Positions 22,711 to 33,275 of a DNA stretch of 64,000 nt are shown piece by piece. Numbering within the stretch: position 1 is the stretch's first letter; every line of letters begins with the position of its first letter. The notes beneath the pieces were generated by a model. The model was given only the letters and a program-made list of their open reading frames with translations. It had not been told where the DNA came from and searched no databases. Source of the stretch: Brevundimonas sp. SL130 (GTDB lineage Bacteria > Pseudomonadota > Alphaproteobacteria > Caulobacterales > Caulobacteraceae); NCBI RefSeq assembly GCF_026625805.1, contig NZ_CP113064.1, positions 1,302,001 to 1,366,000 of the forward strand. The letters are read 5' to 3'. The position numbers and the translations under genes are program-made.

Positions 22711-25050
22711 ATGACCCGCCATACCGTTCAGGTCGCCACCCTCGGCTTTCCCCGCATCGGCCCCAAACGAGAGCTGAAGACCGCGCTCGAGGCCTATTGG
22801 GCCGGAAAGACCGACGCAGAGGCTCTGCTGTCCACCGCCGCCGACCTGCGCGGCCAGACCTGGGCGCGCCAACGCGCCTTGGGCGCCGACATCGTGCCGT
22901 CGAACGACTTCTCTCTTTATGATCAGGTGCTCGACCTGACGGCCATGGTCGGCGCCGTGCCGACCGCCTACGGCTGGGGCGAGGACCGGGTCGATCTGGC
23001 CACCTATTTCGCCATGGCCCGCGGTTCACGCGGCGGCGGCCAAGTGTGCGCACACGGCCATGTCCATGCGAGCGGCGAGGGGACGCCGGCGATGGAGATG
23101 ACCAAATGGTTCGACACCAACTACCATTACCTCGCGCCCGAATTCACGGCTGACCAGGTGTTCCGCCTGGGCTCGACCAAGGCGTTGGACGAGTATCTGG
23201 AGGCCAAGGCCCAGGGGATCGAGACCCGACCGGTGCTGCTGGGACCGGTGTCCTATCTGTTGCTGGGCAAGACCCGGGGCGACGCCTTCGACGTGCTCAG
23301 CCTGCTGCCGCGCCTGTTGCCGGTCTATGCCGAGGTGCTGCGGTCTTTGGCCCGCGCCGGCGCCACCTGGGTGCAGATGGACGAGCCCTGCCTGGTCACG
23401 GATCTGAGCGACGAGGCGAAGGCGGCCTATGATCACGCCTATCGGGTGCTGACGGATGTGACGCCGCCGATCAAGCTGATGCTGACGACCTATTTCGGGG
23501 CGTTGGGCGACAATCTGGACACGGTCTTGCGCCTGCCGGTTCAGGGCCTGCACATCGATCTGGTCCGCGCGCCGGAACAGTTGGCTCAGGTCGCCTCGGC
23601 GTCGCGGGCCGATCAGGTGCTGTCGCTGGGCGTGATCGACGGCCGCAACGTCTGGAAGGCCGACCTCAACGCCGTGCTGGACAAGATCGAGCCCTTGGTC
23701 GCGGCGGGACGCCAGGTGGTGATCGCCCCCTCCTGCTCGCTGCTGCACACGCCCATCGATCTGGAGCGGGAGACGGCGCTTGACCCGGAAATCAAGGACT
23801 GGCTGGCCTTCGCCGTGCAGAAGGTCGCTGAACTGGCGACCTTGGCGCAGGCGCTGAATGAAGGACGTGCTGCGGTGAAGCCGGTGCTGGACGCCTCGAC
23901 CGCTTCCGTCGCCTCGCGCCGTACCTCGCCCCGCATCAATGACCTCAAGGTGCAGACGCGAGCGGCGGACACCGATCCTGGCTTGGCGAGCCGGATCTCC
24001 AGCTTCGAGATCCGCCGCCAGGTCCAGCAACGGCGTCTGAACCTGCCCGCCTATCCGACCACCACCATCGGCTCCTTCCCCCAGACGGCCGAAGTCCGCA
24101 AAGCCCGCGCCGATCACGGCAAGGGCCTTATCAATGATGCGGCCTATGCCGCCTTCCTGCGCGAGGAAACGGCGCGGACGGTGAAATGGCAGGAGGATCT
24201 GGGCCTGGACGTGCTGGTCCACGGCGAGTTCGAGCGCAACGACATGGTCCAGTATTTCGGGGAGCAACTGTCGGGTTTCGTCTTCACCAAGGCGGCCTGG
24301 GTGCAATCCTATGGCTCGCGCTGCGTCCGCCCGCCGATCATCTATGGCGACGTCTCGCGGCCCAAGCCTATGACGGTGGAATGGTGGCGCTACGCCCAGT
24401 CCCTGACCAGCCGCCCGATGAAAGGGATGCTGACCGGCCCAGTGACCATCCTGAACTGGTCCTTCGTGCGCGACGACCAGCCGCGCAGCACCACCTGCCG
24501 CCAGATCGCCTTCGCCATTCGCGACGAGGTGACGGACCTGGAGACAGCCGGCGCCGCGGTGATCCAGATCGACGAGGCGGCCTTGCGCGAAGGTCTGCCT
24601 CTGCGCCGCGCCGACTGGGCCGACTATCTTGATTGGGCGGTCGAAAGCTTCCGCATCACGGCCTCCGGCGTTCGGGACGAGACCCAGATCCACACCCACA
24701 TGTGCTATTCCGAGTTTAACGACATCATCCAGTCCATCGGGGCGATGGATGCGGACGTCATCTCCATCGAGACCTCGCGGTCGAAGATGGAGCTGCTCGA
24801 CGCCTTTTCCGACTATCGCTACCCGGCCGAGATCGGGCCGGGCGTCTATGACATCCATTCGCCTCGCGTGCCGTCGGTGGGCGAGATGGCGGCCTTGCTG
24901 ACGGCGGCTGCGGGCAAGCTGCCGGCGGATCGGTTGTGGGTGAACCCGGACTGCGGCCTGAAGACCCGCGCCTGGCCGGAAACCGAGGCGGCGCTGGCCA
25001 ATATGGTGTCGGCCGCCAAAGCCGCGCGTCTGGAAGCCATCGCGGCGTGA
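22711..25050 (+). CDS. metE: Cobalamin-independent methionine synthase
   Basis: MetE transfers a methyl group from 5-methyltetrahydropteroyl-triglutamate to homocysteine. The 779-residue protein has both barrel domains. The N-terminal one starts [14 protein letters not shown]; the catalytic C-terminal one starts [20 protein letters not shown] and contains the zinc ligands in [12 protein letters not shown] and in NPDCGLKTR. The ATG at 22711 was chosen because family homology begins there; the open frame upstream lies inside the riboswitch leader. The cobalamin riboswitch implies that a MetH exists elsewhere. The GTG of the next gene overlaps its stop. Confidence 0.97.
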   Translation: MTRHTVQVATLGFPRIGPKRELKTALEAYWAGKTDAEALLSTAADLRGQTWARQRALGADIVPSNDFSLYDQVLDLTAMVGAVPTAYGWGEDRVDLATYFAMARGSRGGGQVCAHGHVHASGEGTPAMEMTKWFDTNYHYLAPEFTADQVFRLGSTKALDEYLEAKAQGIETRPVLLGPVSYLLLGKTRGDAFDVLSLLPRLLPVYAEVLRSLARAGATWVQMDEPCLVTDLSDEAKAAYDHAYRVLTDVTPPIKLMLTTYFGALGDNLDTVLRLPVQGLHIDLVRAPEQLAQVASASRADQVLSLGVIDGRNVWKADLNAVLDKIEPLVAAGRQVVIAPSCSLLHTPIDLERETALDPEIKDWLAFAVQKVAELATLAQALNEGRAAVKPVLDASTASVASRRTSPRINDLKVQTRAADTDPGLASRISSFEIRRQVQQRRLNLPAYPTTTIGSFPQTAEVRKARADHGKGLINDAAYAAFLREETARTVKWQEDLGLDVLVHGEFERNDMVQYFGEQLSGFVFTKAAWVQSYGSRCVRPPIIYGDVSRPKPMTVEWWRYAQSLTSRPMKGMLTGPVTILNWSFVRDDQPRSTTCRQIAFAIRDEVTDLETAGAAVIQIDEAALREGLPLRRADWADYLDWAVESFRITASGVRDETQIHTHMCYSEFNDIIQSIGAMDADVISIETSRSKMELLDAFSDYRYPAEIGPGVYDIHSPRVPSVGEMAALLTAAAGKLPADRLWVNPDCGLKTRAWPETEAALANMVSAAKAARLEAIAA

Positions 25051-25811
25051 GCGTCACGCTTATAGATATGGTCTTCCCTGGGGACGCCAATCACCACGGG
25101 ACATTGTTCGGGGGCGTCGGTCTGGCGCACCTGGACAAGGTCGCCTTCCTGGCCGCTGCGCGTCATGCGCGGCGGCCGACCGTGACGGCCGGATGCGAAC
25201 GGATCGACTTCGCCGCACCGGCCCTGATCGGCGAAATGGTCGAGGCGACGGGGCGGATTGTGCGCGTCGGGCGCAGTTCGATGGGCGTCGAGGTCGAGCT
25301 GTGGGCCGAGACGCCGGTCAGCGGCGAGCGGCGGCTGTGTACGCGTGGCCGGTTCAACATGGTGTCCCCACGCGCGGCGGGGCAGGGCGACCTGCCGCCT
25401 CTGCGGGAAGACACGGCGAATGACGACGGCTGGCTGCGGGCGGTGGAGATGGTCTTCCCGACCTGGACCAATCACTACGGCACCCTGTACGGCGGCGACG
25501 CCCTGAAGCTGATGGGCAAGGCGGCCTTCGTCTGCGCCACACGCAAGGCCAGGGCCGTCATGGTCATGGCGGCGTCGAACCGCATCGACTTCTCTTCTCC
25601 CATAAAAGAAGGCGACATGATCGAGCTGGCGTCGCGCGCGACGCGGGTCGGCCGTTCCTCCGTTACTATAGAGGTGGAACTGTGGGCCGAGGGCCTGCTG
25701 ACGGGCGACCGGCGGCGGTCTGCAGCGGCGGAGTTCGTCATGGTGGCGGTCGATGGAGCCGGGCGCCCCCGGGCGATTTCCGGGGCGTCGCCGGCGCTGG
25801 AACCCGCGTGA
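25047..25811 (+). CDS. Double-hotdog acyl-CoA thioesterase
   Basis: The 254-residue protein contains two tandem HotDog_ACOT-type domains, each with the same motif series: [16 protein letters not shown] / [16 protein letters not shown], then [17 protein letters not shown] / [17 protein letters not shown] and [15 protein letters not shown] / [15 protein letters not shown]. Such enzymes hydrolyse acyl-CoA to free fatty acid and CoA in the cytosol. The GTG start overlaps the metE stop (GTGA), so it is transcribed and perhaps regulated with metE, which is an unexpected pairing. Confidence 0.88.
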   Translation: MSVTLIDMVFPGDANHHGTLFGGVGLAHLDKVAFLAAARHARRPTVTAGCERIDFAAPALIGEMVEATGRIVRVGRSSMGVEVELWAETPVSGERRLCTRGRFNMVSPRAAGQGDLPPLREDTANDDGWLRAVEMVFPTWTNHYGTLYGGDALKLMGKAAFVCATRKARAVMVMAASNRIDFSSPIKEGDMIELASRATRVGRSSVTIEVELWAEGLLTGDRRRSAAAEFVMVAVDGAGRPRAISGASPALEPA

Positions 25812-25842
25812 CGAAATCCTGTCTCAGCCGGGGTTTGCGCGC

Positions 25843-25871
25843 TTGACGAAATCAGAATCGATAGGCATAAG
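25843..25871 (+). promoter_or_regulatory. Promoter of the S10 ribosomal operon
   Basis: TTGACG (25843-25848), a 17-base spacer and CATAAG (25866-25871) lie about 235 bases before rpsJ, with no gene between. The -35 hexamer is the same as that found before rpsM (41151). Confidence 0.6.
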
Positions 25872-26106
25872 CCACCACTCTTGTTGGACCGGCTGTGCAG
25901 TTCGCTGCAAACGCGGTCCGCAGGAACGACCTAAGTCACTGTTCTTTGCAGCTTCTTGGGATTTCAACGGCCTTCGCGGGCGACTGCGTGGGCCGATCGT
26001 TTTTGCGGATTTGCGTTCCCTGAGGGCTTTTTGCCCGAAGGCCTTCGGTCTTTGAAATGGTTCACAGGGACGCGGTCCTCCGACCGCATTGGAAGTAAGC
26101 ACCGAT
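25872..26106 (+). promoter_or_regulatory. Long structured leader of the S10 operon
   Basis: The leader of about 230 bases carries a strong hairpin at 25886-25919: GGACCG pairs with CGGTCC, and TGCAG with CTGCA around a TTCG tetraloop. Later come a GGGC-TTTTT-GCCC hairpin (26024-26036) and the palindrome CGAAGGCCTTCG (26036-26047). Such leaders often mediate r-protein feedback (L4 in E. coli). I do not recognise the E. coli-type structure, so the mechanism is open. Confidence 0.5.
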
Positions 26107-26412
26107 ATGGATCAAAGCATCCGCATCAGGCTCAAGGCCTTTGATCACCGCGTCCTCGATTTCTCGACGCGCGAGATCGTTAATACCGCCAAGCGCACCG
26201 GCGCGACCGTTCGCGGTCCGATTCCGCTGCCGACCCTGATCGAGAAGTTCACCGTGAACCGCTCGCCGCACGTCGATAAGAAGTCGCGTGAGCAGTTTGA
26301 AATCCGCACGCACAAACGCGTGCTCGACATCATCGACCCCACCCCGCAGACCGTGGACGCGCTCATGAAGCTCGACCTGTCCGCCGGTGTGGACGTCGAG
26401 ATCAAGATTTAA
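26107..26412 (+). CDS. rpsJ: 30S ribosomal protein S10
   Basis: The 101-residue protein belongs to the 30S head and in other bacteria (as NusE) also joins transcription antitermination complexes. The sequence begins [18 protein letters not shown] and carries the S10 signature [34 protein letters not shown] 26107 was preferred to an ATG six codons earlier. It opens the S10-spc cluster; no rpsL-rpsG-fusA genes precede it, so the str operon is elsewhere. Confidence 0.98.
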   Translation: MDQSIRIRLKAFDHRVLDFSTREIVNTAKRTGATVRGPIPLPTLIEKFTVNRSPHVDKKSREQFEIRTHKRVLDIIDPTPQTVDALMKLDLSAGVDVEIKI

Positions 26413-26433
26413 AGTAGAAAGAGGCGGGATCCG

Positions 26434-27183
26434 ATGCGCACGGGCGTGATCGCCAAGAAGCTGGGCATGACCCGCGTGTTCGCCGATGACGGCGCGCACG
26501 TACCGGTCACTGTGCTGCAGCTCGACGGCTGCCAGGTCGTCGGCCAACGTACCCAGGAGCGTGACGGTTACGTCGCTCTCCAGCTGGGCGCTGGCACGAA
26601 GAAGGCTAAGAACACCAACAAGGCTCAACGCGAGACCTTCGCCAAGGCGGAAGTCGAGCCCAGGGCTTATGTCACTGAGTTCCGCGTCGATGCGGACGGT
26701 CTGCTGGACGTGGGTGCCGAACTGTCGGCCGAACACTTCCTGGTGGGCCAGAAGGTCGACATCCAGGGTGAAACCATCGGTAAGGGTTTCGCCGGCGCCA
26801 TGAAGCGCTGGAACTTCGGCGGTCTGCGCGCCACCCACGGCGTTTCGGTCTCGCACCGTTCGCATGGTTCGACGGGTAACCGTCAGGACCCGGGCCGCAC
26901 CTTCCCTGGCAAGAAGATGGCCGGTCACTACGGGACCGAAACCGTCACCACCCAGAACCTGACCGTCGTCCGCGTGGACGCCGAGCGTGGCCTGATCCTG
27001 ATCAAGGGCGCTGTCCCCGGTCATGACGGCGGCTACGTCAAGGTTCGCGACGCCATCAAGAAGGCTCGCCCGGCTGACGCTCCGTTCCCCGGTGCGCTGA
27101 AGTCGAGCAAGTCTGCTGCTCAACCCGCCTCGACCCCGGCTGAAGAAGCCCCCGTCGAAGCGACCGAAGGCGGTGAAGCGTAA
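26434..27183 (+). CDS. rplC: 50S ribosomal protein L3
   Basis: L3 nucleates early 50S assembly near the peptidyl transferase centre. The 249-residue product begins [16 protein letters not shown] and contains the conserved [14 protein letters not shown] and [23 protein letters not shown] loop, whose Gln is the methylation site in E. coli. It is about 40 residues longer than E. coli L3 because of an Ala/Pro/Glu-rich C-terminal tail, usual in alphaproteobacteria. Its stop overlaps the rplD start by one base. Confidence 0.98.
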   Translation: MRTGVIAKKLGMTRVFADDGAHVPVTVLQLDGCQVVGQRTQERDGYVALQLGAGTKKAKNTNKAQRETFAKAEVEPRAYVTEFRVDADGLLDVGAELSAEHFLVGQKVDIQGETIGKGFAGAMKRWNFGGLRATHGVSVSHRSHGSTGNRQDPGRTFPGKKMAGHYGTETVTTQNLTVVRVDAERGLILIKGAVPGHDGGYVKVRDAIKKARPADAPFPGALKSSKSAAQPASTPAEEAPVEATEGGEA

Positions 27184-27821
27184 TGAAACTCTCTGTCATC
27201 CAACTCGACGGCAAGGCCGCTGGCGACGTGGAACTGTCGGACGCCGTCTTCGGCATCTCTGACATCCGCGGCGACATCCTGGCCCGCACCGTCAACTGGC
27301 AACTGGCCAAGCGCCGCGCCGGTACGCACAAGGTTCAAACCCGCAACGAGAATTCTCGTACGGGCAAGAAGATGTACAAGCAAAAGGGCACCGGCGGCGC
27401 TCGTCACGGTTCGCGCCGTGCGCCGCAGTTCGTCGGCGGTTCGCGCGCCTTTGGTCCGATCGTTCGCGACCACGGCTTCTCGCTGCCGAAGAAGATCCGC
27501 GCGCTCGCTCTGCGTCACGCCCTGTCCTCCAAGGTGAAGTCGGGCGACCTGATCGTCGTCGACACCGTCTCGGTCAAGGAAGCCAAGACCGCCTCGCTGC
27601 GCGAGACGCTCGGCAAGCTGGGCTGGACCAAGGCTCTCATCATTGCGGGTCCGGAAGTCGACACGAACTTCGGCCTGGCCGCACGCAACATCCCGCACAT
27701 CGACGTGCTGCCGAACGCCGGCCTGAACGTTTATGACATCCTGCGGGCTGACAAGCTGGTGCTGACCAAGGCCGCTATCGAGGCGATCGAAGCCCGCTTC
27801 AGCGATAAGGAAGCCGCGTAA
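27183..27821 (+). CDS. rplD: 50S ribosomal protein L4
   Basis: The 212-residue protein lines the exit tunnel and in many bacteria represses its own operon. It shows the L4 core [19 protein letters not shown], the loop [21 protein letters not shown] that reaches the tunnel, and the C-terminal [20 protein letters not shown]. One-base overlaps (TAATG) with both rplC and rplW imply tight coupling. Confidence 0.98.
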   Translation: MKLSVIQLDGKAAGDVELSDAVFGISDIRGDILARTVNWQLAKRRAGTHKVQTRNENSRTGKKMYKQKGTGGARHGSRRAPQFVGGSRAFGPIVRDHGFSLPKKIRALALRHALSSKVKSGDLIVVDTVSVKEAKTASLRETLGKLGWTKALIIAGPEVDTNFGLAARNIPHIDVLPNAGLNVYDILRADKLVLTKAAIEAIEARFSDKEAA

Positions 27822-28123
27822 TGGCCGCTCAACCTACCGCCAAACACTACGACACGATCCTCTCGCCGATCATCACCGAGAAGGCGACGATCCTGTCCGA
27901 GCAGAACAAGGTCGTCTTCCGCGTCGCCGACACGTCGACCAAGGACGAGATCGCAGCTGCGGTCGAAAGCCTGTTCAAAGTCAACGTCCTGAAGGTCAAC
28001 ACCCTGGTTCAAAAGGGCAAGACCAAGCGTTTCCGGGGTATCCTGGGCCGTCGCGTGGACATCAAAAAAGCAATCGTGACCCTGGCTGACGGCCAGTCGA
28101 TCGACGTGACCACGGGGCTCTGA
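27821..28123 (+). CDS. rplW: 50S ribosomal protein L23
   Basis: L23 sits at the tunnel exit, where trigger factor and SRP dock. The 100-residue protein has the standard opening [15 protein letters not shown] and the conserved [20 protein letters not shown] segment. It overlaps rplD by one base and is four bases from rplB. Confidence 0.97.
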   Translation: MAAQPTAKHYDTILSPIITEKATILSEQNKVVFRVADTSTKDEIAAAVESLFKVNVLKVNTLVQKGKTKRFRGILGRRVDIKKAIVTLADGQSIDVTTGL

Positions 28124-28127
28124 TCAG

Positions 28128-28964
28128 ATGGCCTTGAAACATTACAATCCGACCTCGCCGGGCCGTCGCGCCCTCGTGCTGGTCGACCGTTCGGAGCTCC
28201 ACAAGGGCCGTCCGGAAAAGTCGCTGACCGAAGGCCTGACCAAGTCGGGCGGACGCGGGCAGGGCGGTCGCATCGCGGTCCGCTTCCGTGGCGGCGGCGC
28301 CAAGACCCTGTACCGCAAGATCGACTTCAAGCGTCGCAAGTGGGACATGGTCGGCACGGTCGAGCGTCTGGAATACGATCCGAACCGCACGGCCTTCATC
28401 GCCCTCGTGACCTACGAAGACGGCGAGAAGACCTACATCATCGCGCCGCAACGCCTTAAGGCCGGCGACGTGGTGATCGCGGGCGAAAAGACCGACGTGA
28501 AGCCGGGCAACGCCATGCCGCTTCGTTCGATGCCGGTGGGTACGATCATCCACAACATCGAGATGAAGCCGGGCAAGGGCGCTCAGCTGGCCCGTTCGGC
28601 CGGCGCCTATGCCCAGCTGGTGGGTCGCGATCAGGGTTACGCCCAGATCCGCCTCGGCTCTGGCGAGCTTCGCATGGTTCTGGACGGCTGCATGGCCACG
28701 GTGGGCGCGGTTTCGAACCCCGACCACATGAACCAGAACCTCGGCAAGGCCGGTCGCAAGCGTCACATGGGCTTCCGCCCGCACGTCCGCGGCGTCGCCA
28801 TGAACCCGATCGACCACCCGCACGGTGGTGGTGAAGGCCGGACCTCTGGTGGTCGCACCCCCGTCACGCCGTGGGGTAAGGACACCAAGGGCACCCGTAC
28901 CCGCAAGAACAAGGCTACGGACAAGTACATCATCCGTACCCGCCACGTTAAGAAGGCTCGCTAA
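28128..28964 (+). CDS. rplB: 50S ribosomal protein L2
   Basis: L2 is required for subunit joining and peptidyl transfer. The 278-residue protein contains the OB and SH3-like domains, with [20 protein letters not shown] in the first and the invariant [18 protein letters not shown] loop, including the His close to the catalytic centre. Length matches E. coli (273). It lies between rplW and rpsS with gaps of two to four bases. Confidence 0.98.
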   Translation: MALKHYNPTSPGRRALVLVDRSELHKGRPEKSLTEGLTKSGGRGQGGRIAVRFRGGGAKTLYRKIDFKRRKWDMVGTVERLEYDPNRTAFIALVTYEDGEKTYIIAPQRLKAGDVVIAGEKTDVKPGNAMPLRSMPVGTIIHNIEMKPGKGAQLARSAGAYAQLVGRDQGYAQIRLGSGELRMVLDGCMATVGAVSNPDHMNQNLGKAGRKRHMGFRPHVRGVAMNPIDHPHGGGEGRTSGGRTPVTPWGKDTKGTRTRKNKATDKYIIRTRHVKKAR

Positions 28965-28966
28965 GA

Positions 28967-29245
28967 ATGGCCCGCTCCTCCTGGAAAGGCCCGTTTGTCG
29001 ACGGGTATCTGCTCAAGAAGGCCGACGCCGTTCAAACGTCGGGCCGCAAGGACGTGATCAAGACCTGGTCGCGCCGCTCCACCATCCTGCCGCAGTTCGT
29101 CGGTCTGACGTTCGGCGTCCATAACGGTCAGAAGCATGTGCCCGTGTCGGTCTCGGAAGAGATGGTCGGCATGAAGCTCGGCGAGTTCGCTCCGACCCGG
29201 AACTTCCCGGGTCACGCGGCGGACAAGAAGGCCAAAAGGAAGTAA
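28967..29245 (+). CDS. rpsS: 30S ribosomal protein S19
   Basis: The 92-residue S19 pairs with S13 in the 30S head at the inter-subunit bridge. It begins [19 protein letters not shown] and contains the signature [18 protein letters not shown] and [17 protein letters not shown]. Length is identical to E. coli S19. Confidence 0.98.
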   Translation: MARSSWKGPFVDGYLLKKADAVQTSGRKDVIKTWSRRSTILPQFVGLTFGVHNGQKHVPVSVSEEMVGMKLGEFAPTRNFPGHAADKKAKRK

Positions 29246-29248
29246 CTG

Positions 29249-29629
29249 ATGGCCCAGACAAAAAATGAGCGTCGGGTCGCCCCGACCGAGGCCCGCGCCA
29301 AGCTGGTCAACGTACGCATCAGCCCGCAAAAGCTGGGCCTGGTCGCCGCATCGATCCGCGGCATGCCGGTCCAGAAGGCGCTGAACGAGCTGGAATTCAG
29401 CCGTAAGCGTATCGCGACCGACGTCCGCAAGGTCCTGTATTCGGCGATCTCGAACGCCGAGAACAACCACAACCTCGACATCGACAACCTGATCGTTTCC
29501 GAGGCCTATGTGGGCAAGAACCTGGTGATGAAGCGTTTCGCGAGCCGTGCTCGTGGCCGTTCGTCGCGCATCCTGAAACCGTTCAGCGAGATCACTATCG
29601 TGGTCCGTGAAGCCGGCGAGGCCGCCTGA
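29249..29629 (+). CDS. rplV: 50S ribosomal protein L22
   Basis: L22 forms part of the tunnel constriction and is a site of macrolide resistance. The 126-residue protein has [29 protein letters not shown] at the front and the beta-hairpin region [25 protein letters not shown] at the back. It overlaps rpsC by one base (TGATG). Confidence 0.98.
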   Translation: MAQTKNERRVAPTEARAKLVNVRISPQKLGLVAASIRGMPVQKALNELEFSRKRIATDVRKVLYSAISNAENNHNLDIDNLIVSEAYVGKNLVMKRFASRARGRSSRILKPFSEITIVVREAGEAA

Positions 29630-30384
29630 TGGGTCAGAAAATCAATCCGATCGGTCTGCGCCTCGGCGTGAACCGTACGTGGGACAGCCGTTGGTTCGCC
29701 GCCGGCGCCGACTATTCCCGCCTGCTGCACCAGGACCTGAAGCTGCGCGAGTGGCTGCGGGAACGTCTGGCCGCCGCTGGCGTGTCGCGCATCATCATCG
29801 AGCGCCCTCACAAGAAGTGCCGGATCACCATCTACGCCGCCCGTCCGGGTGTCGTGATCGGTAAGAAGGGCGCTGACATCGAGAAGCTCCGCAAGGACAT
29901 CTCGGCGCGCACCGAAGGTGAAGTTCACCTGAACATCATCGAAGTCCGCAAGCCGGAAACCGATGCTCAGCTGATCGCCGAGAACATCGCGCAGCAGCTG
30001 GAACGTCGTGTTGCATTCCGCCGCGCAATGAAGCGGTCGATGCAGTCGGCGATGCGTTTGGGCGCGAAGGGCATTCGGATGAATGTCTCGGGTCGTCTGG
30101 GCGGCGCTGAAATCGCGCGGATGGAATGGTATCGCGAAGGTCGCGTGCCGCTTCACACCCTGCGGGCCGACATCGACTATGGCTTCTACGAAGCCAAGAC
30201 GACCTACGGCATCATCGGCGTGAAGGTCTGGGTGTTTAAGGGTGAAGTGCTCGAGCACGATCCGATGGCCCAGGACAAGCGTTGGGCCCAGGAAGCGTCG
30301 GGTCCGTCCTCGAACGAAGGCCGCGAACGCGGCGGCCCCCGTGGCGACCGCGGTCCGCGTCGCGACCGGGGACGTGAGAACTAA
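29629..30384 (+). CDS. rpsC: 30S ribosomal protein S3
   Basis: S3 lines the mRNA entry channel. The 251-residue protein opens [20 protein letters not shown], has a KH domain with the GxxG-type loop [17 protein letters not shown], and the C-terminal domain [32 protein letters not shown] final Arg/Gly-rich tail of about 25 residues ([17 protein letters not shown]) makes it longer than E. coli S3 (233), a feature of this lineage. Confidence 0.98.
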   Translation: MGQKINPIGLRLGVNRTWDSRWFAAGADYSRLLHQDLKLREWLRERLAAAGVSRIIIERPHKKCRITIYAARPGVVIGKKGADIEKLRKDISARTEGEVHLNIIEVRKPETDAQLIAENIAQQLERRVAFRRAMKRSMQSAMRLGAKGIRMNVSGRLGGAEIARMEWYREGRVPLHTLRADIDYGFYEAKTTYGIIGVKVWVFKGEVLEHDPMAQDKRWAQEASGPSSNEGRERGGPRGDRGPRRDRGREN

Positions 30385-30387
30385 GTC

Positions 30388-30828
30388 ATGTTGCAACCGA
30401 AGAAGACCAAGTACCGCAAGGCCTTCAAGGGCCGCATCCACGGCTCGGCCAAGGGTGGCTTCTCGCTGAACTTCGGGTCGTACGGCCTGAAGACGCTGGA
30501 GCCGGAACGCATCACGGCGCGTCAGATCGAAGCGGCTCGCCGCGCGATCACCCGCCAGATGAAGCGCCAGGGCCGCGTCTGGATCCGCGTCTTCCCCGAC
30601 CTGCCCGTCACGGGCAAGCCGGCCGAAGTCCGGATGGGTAAGGGCAAGGGCGCCGTGGACCACTGGGCCGCGCGTTGCCACCCGGGCCGCATCCTGTTTG
30701 AAATCGACGGTGTCACGGACGAAGTCGCCCGTGAAGCCCTCCGTCTCGGCGCCGCCAAGCTGCCGGTCCGCACCAAGGTCGTGACCCGCATCGACGCCGG
30801 CATCGCCCATGTCGAGGTAGCCGCCTAA
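30388..30828 (+). CDS. rplP: 50S ribosomal protein L16
   Basis: L16 organises the A-site region of the 50S subunit. The 146-residue protein has [19 protein letters not shown] at the start and the two signatures RIFPD-type ([25 protein letters not shown]) and [16 protein letters not shown]. It overlaps rpmC by one base. Confidence 0.98.
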   Translation: MLQPKKTKYRKAFKGRIHGSAKGGFSLNFGSYGLKTLEPERITARQIEAARRAITRQMKRQGRVWIRVFPDLPVTGKPAEVRMGKGKGAVDHWAARCHPGRILFEIDGVTDEVAREALRLGAAKLPVRTKVVTRIDAGIAHVEVAA

Positions 30829-31025
30829 TGACCAAGATCGCCGATCTGCGGTCGCAAACGACCGACCAACTGTCCGACGAGCTGCTGAAGCTCAAGAAGG
30901 AACAGTTCAACCTGCGCTTCCAGGCGGCCACCGGCCAAATGGAAAAGACTCACCGCGTTGGTGAAGTCCGCAAAGACATCGCTCGCATCTCGACGCTTCT
31001 GCGCGAGAAGCGTGCGGCCTCGTAA
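30828..31025 (+). CDS. rpmC: 50S ribosomal protein L29
   Basis: The 65-residue, two-helix L29 lies next to L23 at the tunnel exit. It reads [20 protein letters not shown] and has the conserved [18 protein letters not shown] core. Overlap with rplP and a ten-base gap to rpsQ place it inside the operon. Confidence 0.97.
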   Translation: MTKIADLRSQTTDQLSDELLKLKKEQFNLRFQAATGQMEKTHRVGEVRKDIARISTLLREKRAAS

Positions 31026-31035
31026 GGAAACGAAT

Positions 31036-31278
31036 ATGCCCAAGCGAATTCTTGAAGGCGTGGTCGTGTCCGACAAGGGCGACAAGACCGTCGTCGTGAA
31101 GGTGGAGCGCACGCTGCTTCACCCGGTTCTGAAGAAGATCGTTCGTCTTTCGAAGAAATATCACGCCCACGACGAAGCCAACGCGCTCAAAGTCGGCGAC
31201 ATCGCTCGCATCGTCGAGTGCGCCCCGAAGTCCAAGTTGAAGCGTTGGGAAGTCCTTTCCAACGCCTCCGCCTCGTAA
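31036..31278 (+). CDS. rpsQ: 30S ribosomal protein S17
   Basis: S17 is a primary 16S rRNA-binding protein with an OB fold. The 80-residue product starts [21 protein letters not shown] and contains the signature [21 protein letters not shown]. The ATG at 31036 follows AAGGAAACG; a longer in-frame opening lies inside rpmC and is rejected. Confidence 0.97.
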   Translation: MPKRILEGVVVSDKGDKTVVVKVERTLLHPVLKKIVRLSKKYHAHDEANALKVGDIARIVECAPKSKLKRWEVLSNASAS

Positions 31279-31296
31279 TCAGAAGGATCTGATCTT

Positions 31297-31665
31297 ATGA
31301 TCCAGATGCAAACTAACCTGGAAGTGGCCGATAATTCGGGCGCCCGCCGGGTCATGTGCATCAAGGTGTTGGGCGGCTCCAAGCGCCGCTACGCCTCGAT
31401 CGGCGACACAATCGTCGCCTCCGTGAAGGAAGCCATCCCGCGCGGCCGTGTGAAGAAGGGCGACGTTGTTCGCGCCATCGTCGTGCGCACCGCCAAGGAC
31501 ATCCAACGCAAGGACGGCTCGGTCATTCGTTTTGACAAGTCGGCCGCCGTCATCGTCAACAAGCAGAACGAGCCTGTCGGCACGCGGATCTTCGGCCCGG
31601 TTCCCCGCGAACTGCGCGCCAAGAACCACATGAAGATCATCTCGCTGGCTCCGGAGGTCCTGTAA
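31297..31665 (+). CDS. rplN: 50S ribosomal protein L14
   Basis: The 122-residue L14 forms an inter-subunit bridge. It begins [21 protein letters not shown] and contains the family signature [21 protein letters not shown] and [25 protein letters not shown]. In E. coli this gene opens the spc operon; here only 18 bases separate it from rpsQ, so the S10 and spc units are probably one transcript. Confidence 0.98.
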   Translation: MIQMQTNLEVADNSGARRVMCIKVLGGSKRRYASIGDTIVASVKEAIPRGRVKKGDVVRAIVVRTAKDIQRKDGSVIRFDKSAAVIVNKQNEPVGTRIFGPVPRELRAKNHMKIISLAPEVL

Positions 31666-31666
31666 C

Positions 31667-31975
31667 ATGGCCGCCAAGATCAAGAAGGGCGACCGCGTCG
31701 TCGTCCTCACCGGCAAGGACAAGGGCCGCACGGGCAACGTGCTGAAGGTCCTGCCCACCGAAAACCGCGTCCTGGTTGAAGGCGTCAACATGGTTCAGCG
31801 CCACACGCGCCCGAGCCAGGCTGACCCGCAGGGCGGCATCAAGAACAAGGAAGCCTCGCTTCACCTGTCGAACGTCGCGATCGCCGACGCCAACGGCAAG
31901 GCGACCCGCGTCGGCTTCAAGATCGATGGGGACACCAAGGTCCGCATCGCCAAGACGACGGGAGACGTCATCTGA
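31667..31975 (+). CDS. rplX: 50S ribosomal protein L24
   Basis: L24 is an assembly initiator near the tunnel exit. The 102-residue product starts [23 protein letters not shown], a KOW motif, followed by the conserved [19 protein letters not shown] loop. One base separates it from rplN, and it overlaps rplE by one base. Confidence 0.97.
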   Translation: MAAKIKKGDRVVVLTGKDKGRTGNVLKVLPTENRVLVEGVNMVQRHTRPSQADPQGGIKNKEASLHLSNVAIADANGKATRVGFKIDGDTKVRIAKTTGDVI

Positions 31976-32535
31976 TGGCTACCGAGAAGTACACTCCGCG
32001 CCTCAAGGGCGAGTACCAGGCGCGCATCCGCCAGGTGCTGAAGGAAAAGTTCGGCTACACGAACGAAATGCAGGTGCCCAAGCTGGACAAGATCGTCCTG
32101 AACATGGGTATCGGCGAAGCCGTCGCGGACTCCAAGAAGGCGAACGCCGCCCTCAAGGATCTGACGGCCATCGCCGGTCAGAAGGCCGTCGCCACCAAGG
32201 CCCGTAACTCCATCGCCGGCTTCAAGCTGCGTGAAGGCATGGTCATCGGCGGCAAGGTCACCCTGCGCGGCGACCAGATGTACGAGTTCCTGGACCGGTT
32301 CATCACGATCGCGCTGCCGCGCGTGAAGGATTTCCGTGGTCTGAAGGGCACGTCGTTTGACGGTCGCGGCAACTACGCCACCGGTCTGAAGGAACACATC
32401 GTGTTCCCGGAAATCAACTACGACCAGATCGACCAGATGTGGGGCATGGACATTGTCGTCTGCACCACGGCCAAGACCGATGAGGAAGCCAAGGCTCTCC
32501 TCACCGAGTTCAAGTTCCCGTTCGTGAAGAACTGA
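31975..32535 (+). CDS. rplE: 50S ribosomal protein L5
   Basis: L5 binds 5S rRNA and contacts S13 in bridge B1b. The 186-residue product includes [22 protein letters not shown], the signature and the [28 protein letters not shown] segment. It overlaps rplX by one base. Confidence 0.98.
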   Translation: MATEKYTPRLKGEYQARIRQVLKEKFGYTNEMQVPKLDKIVLNMGIGEAVADSKKANAALKDLTAIAGQKAVATKARNSIAGFKLREGMVIGGKVTLRGDQMYEFLDRFITIALPRVKDFRGLKGTSFDGRGNYATGLKEHIVFPEINYDQIDQMWGMDIVVCTTAKTDEEAKALLTEFKFPFVKN

Positions 32536-32554
32536 GCGGGAAGGGAAGAGAACA

Positions 32555-32860
32555 ATGGCTAAGAAGAGCGCCGTAAACCGCAACGAAGCCGTCAAGGCCC
32601 TGGTTGCGAAGTATGCCGCGAAGCGGGCCGCCCTGAAGGCGACCGCCAACGATGAAAACCTGCCGCTTGAGGAGCGTTTCGACGCGCGCCTGAAGCTGGC
32701 TGAACTGCCGCGCAACTCCGCGCCGAGCCGTATTCGCAACCGTTGCGAAGTGACGGGTCGTCCGCGGGCGTTCTATCGCAAGCTCAAGATGAGCCGGATT
32801 GCGCTGCGTGAACTCGGCAACCAGGGCCAGATCCCTGGCCTGACGAAGTCCAGCTGGTAA
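32555..32860 (+). CDS. rpsN: 30S ribosomal protein S14 (zinc-independent form)
   Basis: The 101-residue S14 is the long form without paired Cys-x-x-Cys zinc motifs; only a single Cys is present, in [21 protein letters not shown]. It opens [21 protein letters not shown]. This is the C-minus type usual in proteobacteria and does not depend on zinc. Confidence 0.97.
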   Translation: MAKKSAVNRNEAVKALVAKYAAKRAALKATANDENLPLEERFDARLKLAELPRNSAPSRIRNRCEVTGRPRAFYRKLKMSRIALRELGNQGQIPGLTKSSW

Positions 32861-32875
32861 GGGGAGCGAACAGAC

Positions 32876-33274
32876 ATGATGATCAACGATCCCCTGAGCG
32901 ACATGATCGCTCGCATCAAGAACGCGGCGACCCGCAAGCGTTCCAAGGTGCTGACCCCGGCCTCGCGTCTGCGCCAGCGCGTCCTCGACGTGCTGCAAGA
33001 CGAAGGCTACATCCGCGGCTACAACCTGGTTCAGAACCCGGGTGAGTTTCCGCAGTTCGAGATCGAGCTGAAGTACTTCGACGGTCAGCCCGTCATCGCC
33101 GAGATCGCTCGCGTGTCCAAGCCGGGCCGCCGCGTCTATTCGGCGATCGGCGATCTGAAGCCGGTCAAGAACGGCCTCGGCATCTCGATCCTTTCGACTT
33201 CGAAGGGCGTCATGTCGGACGCCGCCGCTCGCGACGCCAATGTCGGCGGCGAAGTCCTCTGCAGGGTCTACTGA
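32876..33274 (+). CDS. rpsH: 30S ribosomal protein S8
   Basis: S8 binds the central domain of 16S rRNA and in E. coli represses the spc operon by binding its mRNA. The 132-residue protein shows [20 protein letters not shown] and the C-terminal signature [30 protein letters not shown]. Two consecutive ATG codons stand at the start; the first was used. Confidence 0.98.
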   Translation: MMINDPLSDMIARIKNAATRKRSKVLTPASRLRQRVLDVLQDEGYIRGYNLVQNPGEFPQFEIELKYFDGQPVIAEIARVSKPGRRVYSAIGDLKPVKNGLGISILSTSKGVMSDAAARDANVGGEVLCRVY

Positions 33275-33275
33275 T

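Noticed and set aside
23026-24858. 610-codon open frame on the minus strand opposite metE
   Set aside because: It lies entirely opposite the metE coding region, has no recognisable domain and is rich in Arg, His, Gln and Gly, as expected for the antisense of a GC-rich gene.
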